Positions 22,610-34,243 are shown, numbered from the stretch's first letter. The stretch: DNA of 64,000 bases from Zantedeschia hybrid cultivar (GCA_030544215.1 JARZZO010000014.1:21397734-21461733); one strand, 5' to 3'. Translations and numbers: made by a program. Notes: generated by a model from the letters alone, not told the origin.

Positions 22610-23167
22610 TGCAAACAAGTTAGATACTGATGGGGGAAAAATCTCACTAGGCCCATTAATTGAGCCCAATCCCAATTTCAGATTGGGTCGAGTGAACATC
22701 GTCTGTTCTCGGCAGCCCATGTTCGTCCTAGGCCGAGACGGATCCGGCCCAACCCTCCAAATTGAACTCATTAAGCCCAGGCAACTGTTGGGCCGGAATG
22801 GGTTCGGCTTGTTCAACGAATTGAGCGCGAGTTGTTCCGCGACGGCCCTGGCGCCTACTGGGCCGAAGTGAGTTTAGCCCACCTACCTATTCGGATGAAA
22901 TGTCAGCGGCCCACTGACATAGAGTGTTTCGACATTTCATCACGAAACTAGGAATAGTCCTACATCGCTTGCCGCAAAAAAAGAACCCTCATCTCTTGTT
23001 ATAAAAGCAGCGCTATTCATTACAGAAAAAGTACACAACAAACAATCAAGCTTATCTTTCTTCTTCTAATATTGAGTCTTTTATCAGTAATTGACTTAAC
23101 CGTCAGAGGGTTCTCCCGAGCTGCTGCAACCCGGGATCCTGTTGTACAGACCCAGCCTTCGGGTCCT
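22610..23167 (+). repeat. Gypsy LTR remnant related to the LTR at 3.2-4.1 kb
   Basis: Shared blocks with the minus-strand LTR at 3228-4108 include TAGTCCTACATCG, AAGAACCCTCATC, a TATAAAAG(C/A)G box near 23003 and a leader GACTTAACCGTCAGAGGG (about 23094). Many GGCCCA motifs occur upstream. There is no adjoining primer-binding site or gag. The block ends in A10 at about 23170. It is a solo or truncated LTR on the plus strand. Confidence 0.75.
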
Positions 23168-23618
23168 GTCAAAAAAAAAAGTGGAATGCAACGTAAAAAA
23201 ATAAAAAGTAAGAATCAACAATCTTTTTTAAGTAATACTTACTACAATGCATGTGGTGTAAATAGGTTGAAGTTGATTGCAACATTTTATCTCCTCTTAT
23301 CACATGTTTCACTTACTTTTTCACTTTTTTGACATTTTTAGTGAAAATAAAGAAAAGGTAGAACCCTCGGACAGTTTTTATTGCTGTCCTTTTTCATTCA
23401 CCTCCATTTAAAAAGATAATCAATTCATTTTTACTATTTAAAATACATTTAAAAAGATAATTTCGGATTTAAAAAGATAATTCGAACAGTTTTTATTGTT
23501 TGACAGAATAATGATTCAAGTAAAATGGCAACCCACATGCACATTTCTTGCTAATTTTTCTTTGACTGAGCTTTTTTTAAGGTAGGTAAATACAAGCCAT
23601 TCTAGCAATTATTCTGAA

Positions 23619-23879
23619 GAGCAATGTTTACTGCACCGCATATACCACATCTGGTGCAGCAGCACTGTACATGGTGAGTATGTGATCTGACGGTTTGGAT
23701 CATGCAAGTGTGTGATCTTCCTTTTTCTTTTTTTCTTTTGACCTATCAAAATTAGCTGCTGCCTGATCAAATAAATTGGACAGAAGTTAGAGCAATGCAC
23801 TCCAGCAGTGCAGCAAGTATTACTCTTTTTTTTTTTTTTTTTTTTGGTCAGTAACCCAGTGGTACTGGGGCTATTACTC
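23619..23879. mobile_element. Mutator-like MITE, GAGTAATACTTGCTGCA family, copy 1
   Basis: The ends are GAGCAATGTTTACTGCACC and, reverse complemented, GAGTAATACTTGCTGCACTG. The sequence TTATTCTGAA flanks both sides (23609-23618 and 23880-23889), a 9-10-bp duplication. The interior is non-coding. The right terminal repeat is interrupted by the SINE fragment at 23827-23871. Related copies lie at 36096-36595 and 50747-50889. Confidence 0.75.
23827..23871 (-). mobile_element. Severely 5'-truncated SINE fragment nested in a MITE
   Basis: A 45-bp insertion: on the minus strand, 26 bp of body followed by A19 (T at 23827-23845). TATTACTCT occurs immediately before and after (23818-23826 and 23872-23880), which is the target duplication. 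Poly-A plus duplication shows LINE-mobilised retroposition. The body is too short to name the SINE family. Confidence 0.75.
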
Positions 23880-24462
23880 TTATTCTGAATCCAGATTGAG
23901 CCTATTAGCCAATGGTTTGAAATTGTTGCTTTGTTATTGGAGCCATATGTGACCTCTTTAAGAGGGAAACTGGATCTCTTAGCCGAGTTGCGCCCGGCTT
24001 CTAGTGGGCTTTATATGGGCTAGAATTATAGCGCAACAAACCAGCCCGGTCCACTGCTACGAGGCGTGTCAATACTACATAGGTAGATGTTTCTTCAGTT
24101 TTTTAGAAAACTATCCTACTATTACGGTTTAACTTCCATTTTCAACATAACAAATACTGAGTGCAAATAGAATGCTTGACTTTCGGTGGTCGTAGAAGTT
24201 ATACCTTCCCTAACATCTCCATTTTGCTCTAATATGAGAAATTGTTAGTTGTTAGTCTATTGAAATTATTGAACCATCCAACTGAGTAGAGTAGGCTCAT
24301 CTATTTAGTTTTTTTTCGATGTGATATTAACATCTCCTCATATGCATGTTGATTTTAGGCTCTGTCACGTAAATTATAAAGATGGAATGCGCGGCCCGAT
24401 TCATAACCATAGAATCCTGATATTATATTGAAATTATTGGGCCATCCAACTCAAAACCTTAA

Positions 24463-24742
24463 GGGCCACTTTGATTGGAGAATAGGAGAAGAATAAGGGA
24501 GAATAAGAGGAGAATAAGCTTAATTTTGCTTTGACAAGCAGAATGGCTTATACCGGTGCAGAATAGCGTATTCGGAGAATAAGGAGAATAAGCCATCCCA
24601 CCTTAGACCCAAGAATCACTTATTCTTCTTATTCCATTAGCGGGCCCCACAAAACTATCAAACCGAAACATCTCTTATTCTGGTATACGCCATTCCGTCA
24701 GTGGGCCCCACGTAAAAACTTATTCTGCAAACAAAGTGAGGC
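24463..24742 (+). mobile_element. Tourist/Harbinger-like MITE, complete copy
   Basis: The ends GGGCCACTTTG and, reverse complemented, GCCTCACTTTG match at 8 of 11 positions, and TAA flanks both sides (24460-24462 and 24743-24745). The 280-bp interior is built from GAGAATAAG-like words. The mirrored, truncated copy lies at 11434-11701. Confidence 0.75.
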
Positions 24743-25145
24743 TAAGATAGTCTATGAGCCAAAGCTAACTACAAAATTACATCTAGTATTCTCCTTTCAA
24801 AACAACTGGCCGAAACTAATAAAAGTGCAAAAGCGTTTTCAATTAAAAGGGTACCCACACATGCAACCTTACCCTCTTTTATCGTTAAATCATTTTGAGG
24901 TTGTAAAGTATACCCAGACCAGAAATAAGTGCCGTCGATCCGTAAAAGGCTTGATAGAATTGCATTTGCTCCAATCTTGGAAATTGCAACTTTGCAAGTT
25001 GTAGTTTTTGACCAAAAAAATAGTCAAATGTCAATTGACTTTTAAGGCCTAGTACCTTCTTCTCAAAATAAGTGGTTGAATATCGGCTCATTTTGGGAGA
25101 AATTTCTCCAAATCCAATCGGATTCACCTTTTGAACCGGAAAAGA

Positions 25146-25497
25146 TTAGGTTCAGTTCGGCTCAAATCAATTTTTTTTGTTATATTCATATTAAATGTAT
25201 TTATATATATTTAAAATTAAATTTAAAAATAAATAAATAAATATATATATATAAATATTTATAGGTATATATGTATGTGATACTAAAATGTTAAAACATA
25301 TATATATATAATGTTAATATCATATATATATTTTATTAGAAATCGGTCCATTCGATTTTTTCGGTTCGATTCAGTTTCACAAAGATGTGAAACCGAACTA
25401 AACTGAACTTAATCTCAAATCGAACCGAACCAAATTGAATCGAATCACTGGGTTCAATTCGGGTTTTTAGTTTGAGCCGAATTATGTACACCTCCCT
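25146..25497. mobile_element. Inverted-repeat element with TTCGGCTCAAA ends
   Basis: The left end AGATTAGGTTCAGTTCGGCTC pairs with the right end, which reads AGGTGTACATAATTCGGCTC when reverse complemented. The interior is AT-rich with many CGGTTCGATT-type words and (AT)n stretches. It is non-coding and resembles common plant MITEs that begin AGGTGTACA. Around it, 24750-25140 and 25500-26700 hold no gene I can support. Confidence 0.55.
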
Positions 25498-26703
25498 ATT
25501 TGTGAGAGTCCAAAGATCTTTCCAATTAGAAGCTCACAAGTATGTGCCATTGTCCACGTTTTATCTTTTATTTTAAGGTTGTAAGTGGTGTAATTCTATG
25601 CAGGGGAATAGGTGCACTAGATTCAAAAGATAATAGAATTATTGGATAAATAGGTGAGCATGCCGAGTTTTAGGTTTCATTATTGTTTGTTTCACGCTGA
25701 AGCTCAAGTGGGCCAAAGGACGTGTTATTTCGGTTAAAGCTTAATACAATATAGATCTAATCTAGGTCTAACTTCATCGAAATCCAATCACATATTTATG
25801 CAACATAAGGTAATGAATCTTTTATCGAGTAAATGAGTATACCAAACTTCAAATTACCGAATCTAAACAGGCGAGATAGTAGATTTGAATCTAATTAAAC
25901 AGTTCTGGATTACTCCATATATTTGTTGACTGTGTAAGGTCTGTTTGATAGCATGTAAGCTTTGTTATATACATAGATTTTTAGGAAAATCGATCAGAAC
26001 ATAGATGCCATTCGGATATGAAGATAATTAGTATAACTGTTTTTTTTTTTAATTTTTTAAATCATTAAATATTCATTATGATTTTTTTAAAAAATAACCG
26101 TATATACCATAGTAAACACACTAACTAAAGATTAATTTGACAATATTTATCTATAGAGAAATACTTCGGGGTTCTTTGTTTTAGTGTAAAATTTTGTAAA
26201 TCACTATTTTTAAAATAAGTGAAATTTCTTGTTTTAGAATAGGAGAACATTTGTTTGAAGTTTGTAAAACAAAATAAGAGAGATGTTTTAATCTTCTTGT
26301 TTTGGTTTATGGGGGTTCTTTGCTGTAAACCAAAATAAGGGAAATCGGCTGTCAAGTGGACAAACAAGGTCCAAATAAGATTTTACTTTACATTATTTTA
26401 CATCATTCCAAACAATTGAAAGCAACGTAAAATGAAATAATTGCTTCCAATCACGTTGTTTTACGATAAAACAAATAGCTACCACATGTTGGGGATGCAC
26501 AACATACCTGGAGTGGAAGCCATCTCACGCATGGAGGAAGATGATGACGAAGAGGAGGATCCCTACATGCAGTACGAACACTCGGGACGGGGATGCGTGC
26601 AATCCGAGTACGATCTCCCTTTAATTTTCTCTTTCTACCATTCTTAATGCATATAACAGTATGGGGAGTTACTCTTGGTTATATAAGGAGGAGGTAACAG
26701 TTC

Positions 26704-27868
26704 TGATGAGGCAGAATCCGATTCGGCCCATTAGAACAAGTCCAAACCCCGTTCAGCCCAACAGCAGCAGTACCAGGCCCCCCGGGAGCCTTCGGCCCGT
26801 CAGCGGCCCAGCAGCCTTCGGCCCATAAGCGGCACCGTCGCTCCCGGCCCAACAGGCTTCAGCCCGTCAGCAGCCCATTAGCCTACGGCCCGGGAGCGGC
26901 GCGGCGGCCCAGGGCCCAACAGGCTTCGGCCCATCAGCGGCCCAACCCCCTTCGGCCTGGTAGCCGAATCCGGCTCACTTCGGTGGCGGAACGGGCACTA
27001 TGGCGGTTTATCAGTAAGCCCTCATTTAGTCCTATATCGGCTGCCACCGTTAACCATCCGCTATCCTCCGCAATAAATACCCCGCTATTTATGGCCAAAG
27101 GGAGGAAAACGGATGCCTCCCCAAGCTTCCGAGACCCTTAAAAGGACTTCTGTCCGAAAAGCATTAAAGCTGCTCTTTCTTGCCTTCTGAATCGAATCTT
27201 CTACAGGAGCTAACTTGACCGTCGGAGGGGGTTTCCCAGGGCTGACGCCCGGGACTCATGCTGACAGGTTCTTCTTCTTCTTTCCCTCCTGCAGGGGCTC
27301 GGTTCGAATCGTCGCCGACCTCCCCGAGTCGGTCTCGGCCACCGACCTCGGATTCCTCTCCCTGGTCTCGACGCCGAACGCCGGCTGCCCCAAGACAGGA
27401 GACTCGGTCTCGCGCTGAAGGAGCCTTCGGGCTCACTATCCAAGAGCAAGCCCGCTCCGAGTCGCCCCCGGCCTCGGACCTTCGGCTTTGACTCCGTCAC
27501 CTGTCGACAAGCAGAGGGAAGGAGACTCGTCCGCGCCGTTCCTTCGTCTGCCGAAGGAGCTTCGGCTCAAGACAGGAGACTCGGTCTCGCGCTGAAAGAG
27601 CCTTCGGGCTCACTATCCAAGAGAAAGCCCGCTCCAAGAAGGCGGAAGGAGACTCGGTCTCGCGCTGAAGGAGCCTTCGGGCTCACTGTCCAAGAACAGA
27701 CCCGCTCCGAGTCGCCTCCGGCATCGGATCCCCGGCTCCGCCTCTGCGTCCCTCGCCTTCCGGATCCCCGTCGGGCCCCTTCGAACACCGATCCGGCCCA
27801 GCTCCGGATCCTCCTCTTCTTCGGATTCCAGCTCCGGAATCCGGTCGTGATAGATCCAGTCTACATCA
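26704..27868 (+). repeat. Solo or truncated gypsy LTR with tandem repeats in its 3' part
   Basis: Possible ends are TGATGAGG (26704) and CTACATCA (27868); the other gypsy LTR also ends CTACATCA. The 5' part is full of TTCGGCCC motifs. TAGTCCTATATCGGCTGCC, a TAAATACCCC box and the leader AACTTGACCGTCGGAGGGGG (about 27210) match the other two LTRs in kind. No gag follows. The flanking 5-mers differ, so no duplication is visible. The downstream part contains a three-fold repeat (27391-27716). Confidence 0.7.
27391..27716 (+). repeat. Three copies of a 63-72-bp GC-rich unit inside the LTR
   Basis: Units start at about 27391, 27568 and 27645. Each contains GGAGACTCGGTCTCGCGCTG, then AGAGCC or GGAGCC, TTCGGGCTCACT and CCAAGA..A..CCCGCTCC. 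The spacing is irregular (about 177 and 77 bp). Open frames across the array are products of the repeats. Confidence 0.75.
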
Positions 27869-28638
27869 TCACCCATAATAGGATCTTAAAGGGTATTTAA
27901 TGGGTTAAGCCCAATAACGATATTTCACTTAATGGTTAGTTGGATTGCTCGCTTGTGTGGACAAGACAGCATGCTAAGAATGCAAACCGGGTTCTCTCAC
28001 TGTAACTTCTCCCTCCAATTATTTGCTGTTTTTCTCCCCATTTTAAAACCGGAGGCTCCCACATTCTGGGTTTGTTGGTGGATGTTCCCCCCTCAAAACT
28101 TTTTCTTTTCTCAGTTCTGCCGCTGTCTAATTAGGGATGTCAACGGATGTTCATATATAGTGATTAGTGATCCTGTTTTATCTTTCTGTTTTAAGCTAAT
28201 TAGCTTGTTTTTATCTTTAAAGGCGTGATTATTTTGTTCCTACTTTGTGTATCCTCATCTTAATCTTTTAAAATTATGGGTAATAGATGTGTGAAGGTTA
28301 GTTGTCGGATCAGCAAGAGTTTTTTGTGTCCTTTGCATATTAATAGAAACTCTACTTATCAGATATGGGTATAGGTGTGTCTTTATTTATTTCAAATTTG
28401 AAATTATTTTTATACAGATAATCAATTTATCTTTGTCCGAAAATTTTTAAACGATTTATATCCTTGTGCTTAAACGGATACTTGTGCATCCCAGACGTTC
28501 CTAATAGTGGAAATGATGGTTTCCTGTCGTCTTCTAATCTAGCACAACAGAAAGAGTTGAGATGTGCACCACAATTGGTATGTTCAGAAGCTTGTATCGT
28601 ATAATCTTCCTGCCATAAAAAAAAAAATGGTGTCTATC

Positions 28639-29260
28639 TATCTATATTATACTAATAAAGCATAGTTTTTAACTCTTATATTTTTTCTGACAAAAAATAT
28701 TAAATAATTTTTAGAAGATATTAATACTCATAACTATTATGATTATTCTTTTCCTTTTTCATCCTCACTCATTTCAAAATAACTCATTAATGGTAATAAT
28801 CTAAACCTCACCAATTGCAAAATAATTTATTAATAACTATAACTCTCTCTCTTTGAGTTATGTGTGGATAGTTTTAGTCCTTTTTTAGTTCTTTCAATGA
28901 TGTGTGAAGATTTAAGGTACTTCTGTAGAGGAAATTTTATGTCATTCATTTAGTTGTTTAGATGTAATTCAAATGATGACATTTTCACTATGAAATCAGC
29001 TCATTGGCAAGTGAACATACGTTTTGTCTAATGATTCTTCCTAGCTATTAGATTAGTTGAGTTCTTCTATAAGTGACACCATGTATGTGACCTTACGATT
29101 TTAAGGTATAATTATTTCAATTTCTTAAGTTTTAGGGTCAATCATTTACTTTTATCATGTATTACCTATTATAGAAGGTGAGAAATCATTGTAATATATA
29201 AAAATAGTCTAACAATTGAAAATCTATTAAAATTTAGAAAAAAATAAAAAAAAAGTTCCG
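28639..29260 (+). mobile_element. Helitron-like non-autonomous element, 5' part
   Basis: It begins TCTATATTATACTAATAAAG, like many plant Helitron 5' ends, and continues with blocks (AACTCTTATATTTTTTCTGA, AAAATAACTCATTAATG) that recur mirrored at 37790-38580. There is no Rep/helicase coding and the 3' CTRR end with hairpin was not located, so the right edge is approximate. Confidence 0.4.
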
Positions 29261-29400
29261 TTTTTCATACAACTCGGTCGAGTCTATACGAGTTGGCCCG
29301 ACTTGGACCAACTTGTATTGGATCACGGGAGATCTAAGTCGGGCAGACTTTTCGAGTCAGCAAATCTTGAAAGAGACATCCCACAGCCACAAGCCCATGG

Positions 29401-29682
29401 TAAAGATGCAAACAGGTTGGATTCAGTGCGGATTCAAGGTAGATTCATAACCGTATCCGTTATATTATCAGTTTAAAAAAACACTATATGGTAACTGTCT
29501 TATAAGATAGTAATCAGTCGGATAAAAAAACACTATAGTCAGATCCTCAGTGTACCATATGTATTCGGTCATAAAAAAATTGTGTCTAATATCTCATCCG
29601 TTATACATATTGATTTAAAAAGACTATCCATTAACTGACCTGTAAGCACAATAATCAAGTTATCGGTTACTATTTGCATCCC
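29401..29682. mobile_element. MITE with GATGCAAAC ends
   Basis: The left end AAAGATGCAAACAGG pairs with the right end, AGGGATGCAAATAG when reverse complemented. This is the same terminal type as the element at 19852-20351. The interior has direct repeats of a CACTATA(T/G)GGTAA-like word. No clear flanking duplication. Confidence 0.55.
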
Positions 29683-30880
29683 TGGCCAACAGTGGTAGGG
29701 GAGGGAGAGAAACAAAGACGCAGTAATGCCAACTATTCCGTTTCACCAGTGGGAGAGCACCTCCACTGACGCGTCCCAAGACCATTGGTCACGGATCAAG
29801 ATTCTAGGTTGCCTGCATCTCCACGCGCAGGAGGATCGATTGATATTAGGGTTAATAGTATTTTATAATTCATTGTGAGCGCGTTGCATGTGGGATGTGG
29901 CTGACCCATAAGTGTTCAAATTAAATGGAGTGCGGATCATGGTATCTTAAGTGGATATTATAATTTTAGATGTTCTGTTTACTTTCTTATCAATCAAGAA
30001 CTTTCACACTGCATGTCTATTATTGTCGATATTGATGGATGCAATATTGTGTCTAATGCTCAATGCTTTCATTCTGCGAATATTATTGCAGAACTGGCAC
30101 GAGGATAACCCGTAATTTGTGCATCTAGTTCTCGCTGGAACACATGTACGTATATCATAGTATATACCATCCACCAGGTTAAAAGATCATGTAGACAAAG
30201 AGCTCCTTTATCTTTTCCTTTCTTTGAAATTAATGATCAATGTGTCTCGATCAGCCCTTCTCCTTTGGTGAAATTTGGAGACAACACATGATACCACATG
30301 TTAGTGCAACTCTGAAAAATAAATGCCAAGGCTAATCAAAACGCCTGCACACATATTGTCGCCAGCACTTGCGGGTCTAAAGGATCTCGGGGGACTTGTT
30401 TATAACCTGAATCAGCAGGAACAGGTCGGGCATATATAGATTCTAGTTACCTTAAATTATGTTTACATATAACGACGTACGTACATGGAGCACATGTTTC
30501 CAAGTTCCCAGAGACTTATTAAAAACCTTCATCATCGGGGACAGAACTGGCATGTTACTAGATCCTTCATTTGTACGCCATGCATCCTTTCACTGGTATG
30601 CCATCCCACAGTTGTAATATTAACTTGGGTTAGAATCAATCTAGGAAGAGCCAGTAGAGAAAGGATGAATCCAGTTAGCATCTAAGCTATATATGGTCGT
30701 TTAGGGAAATCGTGTAGAGGAGGCCTTCTTTTCGATGCCCTCCTTTCCGTAGGAAGAAATTTTCCCATAGGTGAGTCTGCATGTGCCTTGGCATGTGGCC
30801 CCTCATCCTCATGGAAGACGACCCTCACGCTTATGTACTGCTGAAGGGTTCTTGTCTAAGGCCGGCCATCTTGTATAATT
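29683..30880. other. Gene-free spacer with a possible LINE tail remnant
   Basis: Near 30030-30110 the plus strand reads CTAATGCTCAATGCTTTCAT then, in translation, SANIIAELARG, similar to the RNase H end of plant LINEs. It is very short and degenerate. Otherwise I see nothing. Confidence 0.25.
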
Positions 30881-30893
30881 TAACAACAGAACA

Positions 30894-31062
30894 TAGTACC
30901 GCTGCCAGTGCAGCTGAAAGAAACCTAAATTTCTTACATGTTGCATGATTTAACGACAAAACATAGTACTGCTGCCAGTGCAGCTGAAAGAAACTTAAAT
31001 TTTCCTGCATGGCCATAGTACTGCTACCAGTGCAGCTGAAAGAAACTTCAATTTTCCTGCAT
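30894..31062. repeat. Three copies of a 50-bp repeat
   Basis: CATAGTAC(C/T)GCT(G/A)CCAGTG with CAGCTGAAAGAAAC begins at about 30894, 30963 and 31016. The second and third copies also share the TTCCTGCATGG end. Non-coding; origin unknown. Confidence 0.8.
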
Positions 31063-31736
31063 GGGCGAACATCGGAAGTAGCTAGCAAAGAAAGATATAA
31101 TGATGCATTTGGATTTAGTCTAGAAGATACCTGAGAAGGGAGTTAATTAACAAGAAGGACGAGGGCAGATGTGTGCAGCGAGTTCAGTACTCTTTTTGCC
31201 ATCATGCATTTGATACCAACAAAGGATCATGTGATTGAATTAATGAATCCTAGTCTATGTTAACAGTTTTTCTTGTCAAAAGTCTTCGTTGCCGACTCCA
31301 GTGGGGGACACATCTGCGTTCTGTCGTTTGCCAAGACCCCAGGTAACCAGTGAGTAGCTAGTCTGCGTCACAAGATGAGATGAAGCAAATGATCCAAGAG
31401 TGGGGTGCCATGGTGTAAGCAAACCATACGCTTACCAGTAAATTAGCTAGATTAACTCACTAACTGGTTGGAACTTGAAACTTCTCACGGTGGTTTCTTT
31501 ACAACGCACAAGTCACAACACCACTGTCTGGTCCACCTAGGAGTGGCTCAGTATTTATGAATACCATTGACGAGGCATCTTTTTCATGGAAGCCTAACCC
31601 CATTTGAGATGGACCTTGCAAAGAATTAATCTAAACTGCATCCCCACATCTGTGTTCAGCAATTAATTAAGAAACAGAAAGAGAAGAGACAAGACACTCT
31701 CCTTTTTTATCCTGTTAGGAAAAGAAGAGATTCTTT

Positions 31737-31883
31737 CAGTACAAGTTTGGACCCGAGTCCAGCAGTACAGGGTCCATGCATTTGCCAATTTTTGAGATCA
31801 TATGAGAGATTTTTTTATAATATTGGGCCCCTTCTCCCTCTTAATAGTGCTGGACTACGATTTAAACATGTACTGAGATAATC
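31737..31883. mobile_element. MITE, GAGAT(T/A).TCTCAGTAC family, copy 1
   Basis: The left end GAGATTCTTTCAGTACAAG pairs with the right end, GATTATCTCAGTACATG when reverse complemented; the arms are about 35 bp. A second copy with matching ends lies at 35748-35917. The interior includes the shared words CC(A/C)CTTC(T)CCCTCT and AATATT(G/T)G. Confidence 0.65.
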
Positions 31884-32046
31884 ATTTCCATGTTAGAAAG
31901 GTTAAATATATGTAAAAGATATAGAGAAGAAGAAGACTGAAGCTGCACTACTAAAGGAGCGGATAATGATTAGCCTTGATCTTACATTCTGACTTAATGA
32001 AGAATCCTCTTTCTCGTCCAATCCACTAATGCTTATTCCATTTCTT

Positions 32047-32540
32047 TTATCTCCGTAGGTTTAGGGAGTTGGTGTTAGGAAGATGAGTTGTCAGCTGCAT
32101 GGCACATGAGATGTTTCCTTTTTTTTTTTTTTTCTCGGTCGTCGTCACTGTAAAGGCCCACTCTATAGTCTGTTCTCTTGCCACTGTTTGCTTGCCATCC
32201 CAGGCATTGAGACGTCCCCGGATGCTGCCTCCCCATCTTCCTGTGGCAACATCCGCGGTGATCTCTGGGTGGTTCGGGTGGACAGTTGTGCGCGGTTCTT
32301 TCGTCGAACACATCGTGGATATATCTTTGCATGTATGGTGACCGGACCGGTTGGACGGCGGGGTCTACCATTTGGCAGTGTAATGCGGGTGTTGGCCCGC
32401 GGAAGGATTTGGCGAGCAGGAAGACTCGCCGAGCGGGGAGCGGAGGAGCCCACTGCCCATACGGCCATACCTCCTTTGTCAAGGTAGTGGGTAGCAGTTG
32501 GCACGTTAATGGAAGACGTAAGAACCAAAGGATGCAGGCT
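32047..32540. other. GC-rich island of unknown origin
   Basis: A sharp rise in GC within AT-rich DNA, with open frames of 85-135 codons on both strands. None of the translations is recognisable and no start context, intron or neighbour supports a gene. A T16 run at 32118-32133 adjoins its left side. It may be a captured gene fragment or a decayed element; I assign no function. Confidence 0.3.
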
Positions 32541-33039
32541 TAATCCGTTCCCCTCTGTTGTATATGCTACAGTATTTGTTTTTTTTTTTTAATGATTTTT
32601 TTCGGGAAAAGAAAGTTGATGTTAATTCTGCTTTATTGACAGTAATCCAATGGCTAGTACTTACAATACCTTCTGTGAGAGATTCGCAAGAGCCTACGAC
32701 CGAAGAATGGTAATAGTTCTAGGTCAACTTCATCACGAGCTCCACTGACGATGTCTCATGTTTGGCTATGATTTGACGGACGTTTTTATTTGTGTAAGAG
32801 AGTTGTGTTAGATGCTAAGACAACACGAACATGGAACCCAGTGCTTTAAAAGTCGGCCGCCTCCCCGACTAGGTCCGCGTAGATGGTTCACATCCTATTC
32901 CCGTCAAGACGGAAATCGACTTGTTTTCTTTTATGATATTTTAGTTGAACCTCTCCATCTTTTGTTGAAAGATCTTTATGCTCTTACAATAACTCATACA
33001 TGACCTTAAAAGTTGTCTTTTGCATAAGAGTCCAGTTCG

Positions 33040-33585
33040 TCTGAGTAGGAAGTTGGATGAGACTCAAGCAGTAATCAGTTAGAAGACGTCATGTGTAAAG
33101 TTGATCCGTCATTCGAGACGCATCTCACTAATTTTGACAATTTTTTCCTTGTTACCGGTTCAACAGGTTTCAAATACTATGCATAATACCTAAATACTAC
33201 GCAGAACACTTAAATACTACCAAGAGCATAAAATTACCACCATAATTTACATGGGTGCATTTTGAGTTATGGTGGTAATTTTGTACTCTTGGTAGTATTT
33301 AAGTGTTCTGTGTTGTATTATGTTAAAGTATATTTTAAATTATGGTTGTAGTCTTGTGCTTTTGGTAGTATTTAAGTATCGTGTGTTGTATTTAAGTACT
33401 TTCGGTAGTATTTAAGTATTTTGCGTAGTATTTAAGTGCTATGCGTAGTATTTAAAATCTACTGAACCGGTAACAAGAAAAAAGTTGTTAAAGTGGAGGA
33501 ATAGATCTCGAACGACGGATCAACTTTACACATGGCGTCCTCTTACTGATTATTGCTGGAGTCCCCTTCAACTTCCTACTTAGAA
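33040..33585. mobile_element. Long foldback element
   Basis: Two arms of about 200-250 bp are inverted copies. AGTAGGAAGTTGGATGAGAC pairs with the complement of the right arm near 33585, and TGTAAAGTTGATCCGTC near 33100 pairs with GACGGATCAACTTTACA near 33515. The centre repeats TAGTATTTAAGT words. Weaker pairing continues outward (ACATGA and TGAACCTC blocks), so the true element may reach about 32795-33690. No coding. Confidence 0.75.
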
Positions 33586-34224
33586 GAACCTGACTCTTTA
33601 TATAAATACACCTCATTCATGTGGCACACCCATAAAGGCCACGATGAAAGGTTCACTTTGACTTCGCTTAGGACACAACTCTTTGTTTGTCCTACTATAG
33701 CAACTAGCAGGGACTGCAACTATGTGGAGACTTCCCTCCTCTATAAAAACTACAATCAGCAACAATTATGGGGCTTCAAACATAATTCTCGTACCCATAG
33801 ATATTGGCATAACAGCTTTGTGTTCGATACTATATTATTCTTCAAAATAGTTACCGACTTTCAACAAATCAGGATTTATAATTGAATTGGATATTTTATT
33901 ATCTTACGACGCGTATATAAGTAAACATGAGATGTCTATAGTCGATAGCATTATTAAATTAATAGTGAGTATATATATAAACTTCAAAAAAAGTCCAAAA
34001 GAAAGATAATTGGCTCAGAATTGAGGCATCCGCTTTGCCGCCTAAGCAATGACGGGGTTGGCCGAGTCATTCCGCTTAGGCGTTTTTAAAATATTGATGG
34101 GAACACTCATATACAATCTTTTACTTCAATATTTCAAAATAAATACTAATTGTTTCTTAGAATGTCTATACGTGTGCTACCATTTGATATATTTTGATTA
34201 TAAGTTTTTATTTGAAATGAGTTT

Positions 34225-34243
34225 CTCTCTCTCTCTCTCTCTT
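34225..34243. repeat. (CT)n microsatellite
   Basis: About nine CT units in AT-rich non-coding DNA. Confidence 0.8.

Noticed and set aside
22610..23180. LTR remnant ending in A10 as a retroposed polyadenylated transcript
   Set aside because: No target duplication is visible, and the A-run also begins an AT-rich inverted repeat (about 23168-23338), which explains it more simply.
27164..27876. Possible GC-rich gene (several frames of 67-98 codons)
   Set aside because: The interval lies within a gypsy LTR and its tandem repeat; frames are by-products.
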